Shown here: piece by piece, positions 14,408 through 14,640 of the stretch
Numbering within the stretch: the first letter of the stretch is position 1
Layout of the letters: each line of letters opens with the position of its first letter
From: Candidatus Borrarchaeota archaeon
GTDB lineage: Archaea; Asgardarchaeota; Sifarchaeia; Borrarchaeales; Borrarchaeaceae
NCBI GenBank assembly: GCA_016840645.1
Contig: JAEORY010000045.1
Coordinates: 1 to 14,640 of the forward strand
DNA: 14,640 nt
Direction of reading: 5' to 3'
The notes under the pieces: model-generated
Database searches by the model: none
What the model was told of the DNA's origin: nothing
The model's input: only the letters and a program-made list of their open reading frames with translations
Made by a program: the position numbers and the translations under genes

Positions 14408-14640
14408 GAGTAGCTAAGCAAGAAAGCACCACAGCTTCAGCGTGGTGATGAATTGCGTGAGTGAGTGTTCACTTGCATCACGTGCATCGAGGGGTTTCCC
14501 TCACGTTATATAGGTGGTATGAGGAGGATATCAATAACAATTGGAGGGATAACACGCACACTTGAAGATAAGGTGCATACTCCGATTGTCTCACCATCGT
14601 TAGCCGTACCTACGGGGCGTAGGGATGTTAAGCCTGTGGA
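14408..14640 (+). mobile_element. Second copy of the 315-bp-type element (cut by window end)
   Basis: It follows TTAC at 14404-14407 and begins GAGTAGCTAAGCAAG, the same as the minus-strand copy at 1184-1498. The left hairpin CACCAC-(A)-GC-TTCA-GC-GTGGTG is at 14427-14447. The inner stem CCTACG-GGG-CGTAGG is at 14609-14623. The alignable part differs from the first copy at about 10 of 155 bases by eye. The right end lies beyond the window. Confidence 0.75.

Noticed and set aside
1184..14640. A composite transposon bounded by the two long element copies
   Set aside because: The contents are mostly core genes, and IS200/IS605-type ends do not normally mobilise 13 kb; recombination between repeats is the simpler effect.
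1..14640. CRISPR array or defence operon
   Set aside because: No regularly spaced repeats and no defence genes were found; the only nuclease trace is the truncated TnpB.

Overview
The window is archaeal chromosome. The evidence is an aIF5A gene with a hypusination-site lysine, an archaeal-type NAD kinase next to an inositol-monophosphatase-family phosphatase, an archaeal PUA-containing tRNA m5C methyltransferase, TATA-box promoters, bulge-helix-bulge tRNA introns and a DUF1616 protein. The DNA is AT-rich, and about eight of the thirteen intact genes appear to start with TTG. A multi-intron tRNA and this gene mix would suit a TACK-type (for example Bathyarchaeia-like) or Asgard lineage, but the window alone does not decide the phylum.

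Layout. (1) 1-1203: the tail of a truncated upstream gene, then a membrane-anchored family-2 glycosyltransferase whose last codons and stop lie inside a mobile-element end. (2) 1184-1498: a 315-bp non-autonomous IS200/IS605-like element. (3) 1528-3203, minus strand: a two-gene operon, phosphatase then NAD kinase, sharing 4 nt, behind a TATA box that implies a leaderless transcript. (4) 3412-3816: aIF5A. (5) 4089-8881: a same-strand sugar-nucleotide and glycan cluster with two adjacent nucleotidyltransferase/beta-helix proteins, an NDP-sugar epimerase and a multi-pass GT39/PMT-like glycosyltransferase. (6) 8967-9590: a DUF1616 membrane protein; it converges with a second GT39/PMT-like gene (9640-11139, minus). 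(7) 11326-11865: MoaE. (8) 11989-12187: tRNA-Ser(TGA) interrupted by three introns, followed 22 bp later by a 47-bp mini-element. (9) 12388-14103: a YfcE-type phosphodiesterase and an NSUN6-like RNA methyltransferase. (10) 14104-14640: a degraded TnpB C-terminal fragment with its right end, abutting another copy of the element in (2), cut by the window edge.

How the genes fit together. The nucleotidyltransferases and the epimerase would make activated sugars. The GT2 enzyme would transfer sugars on the cytoplasmic face, and the two PMT-like enzymes would transfer from lipid-linked donors on the outer face, which is the usual logic of archaeal surface-glycan or N-glycan assembly. The remaining genes are housekeeping: NADP(H) balance, translation factor 5A, molybdopterin synthesis and tRNA modification.

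The most notable features are the three-intron tRNA-Ser and a small family of IS200/IS605-like ends. These share a TTAC-adjacent left end, a bulged left-end hairpin and a right end finishing in TCAC. They sit at the 3' ends of genes, and one has rewritten a protein C-terminus.
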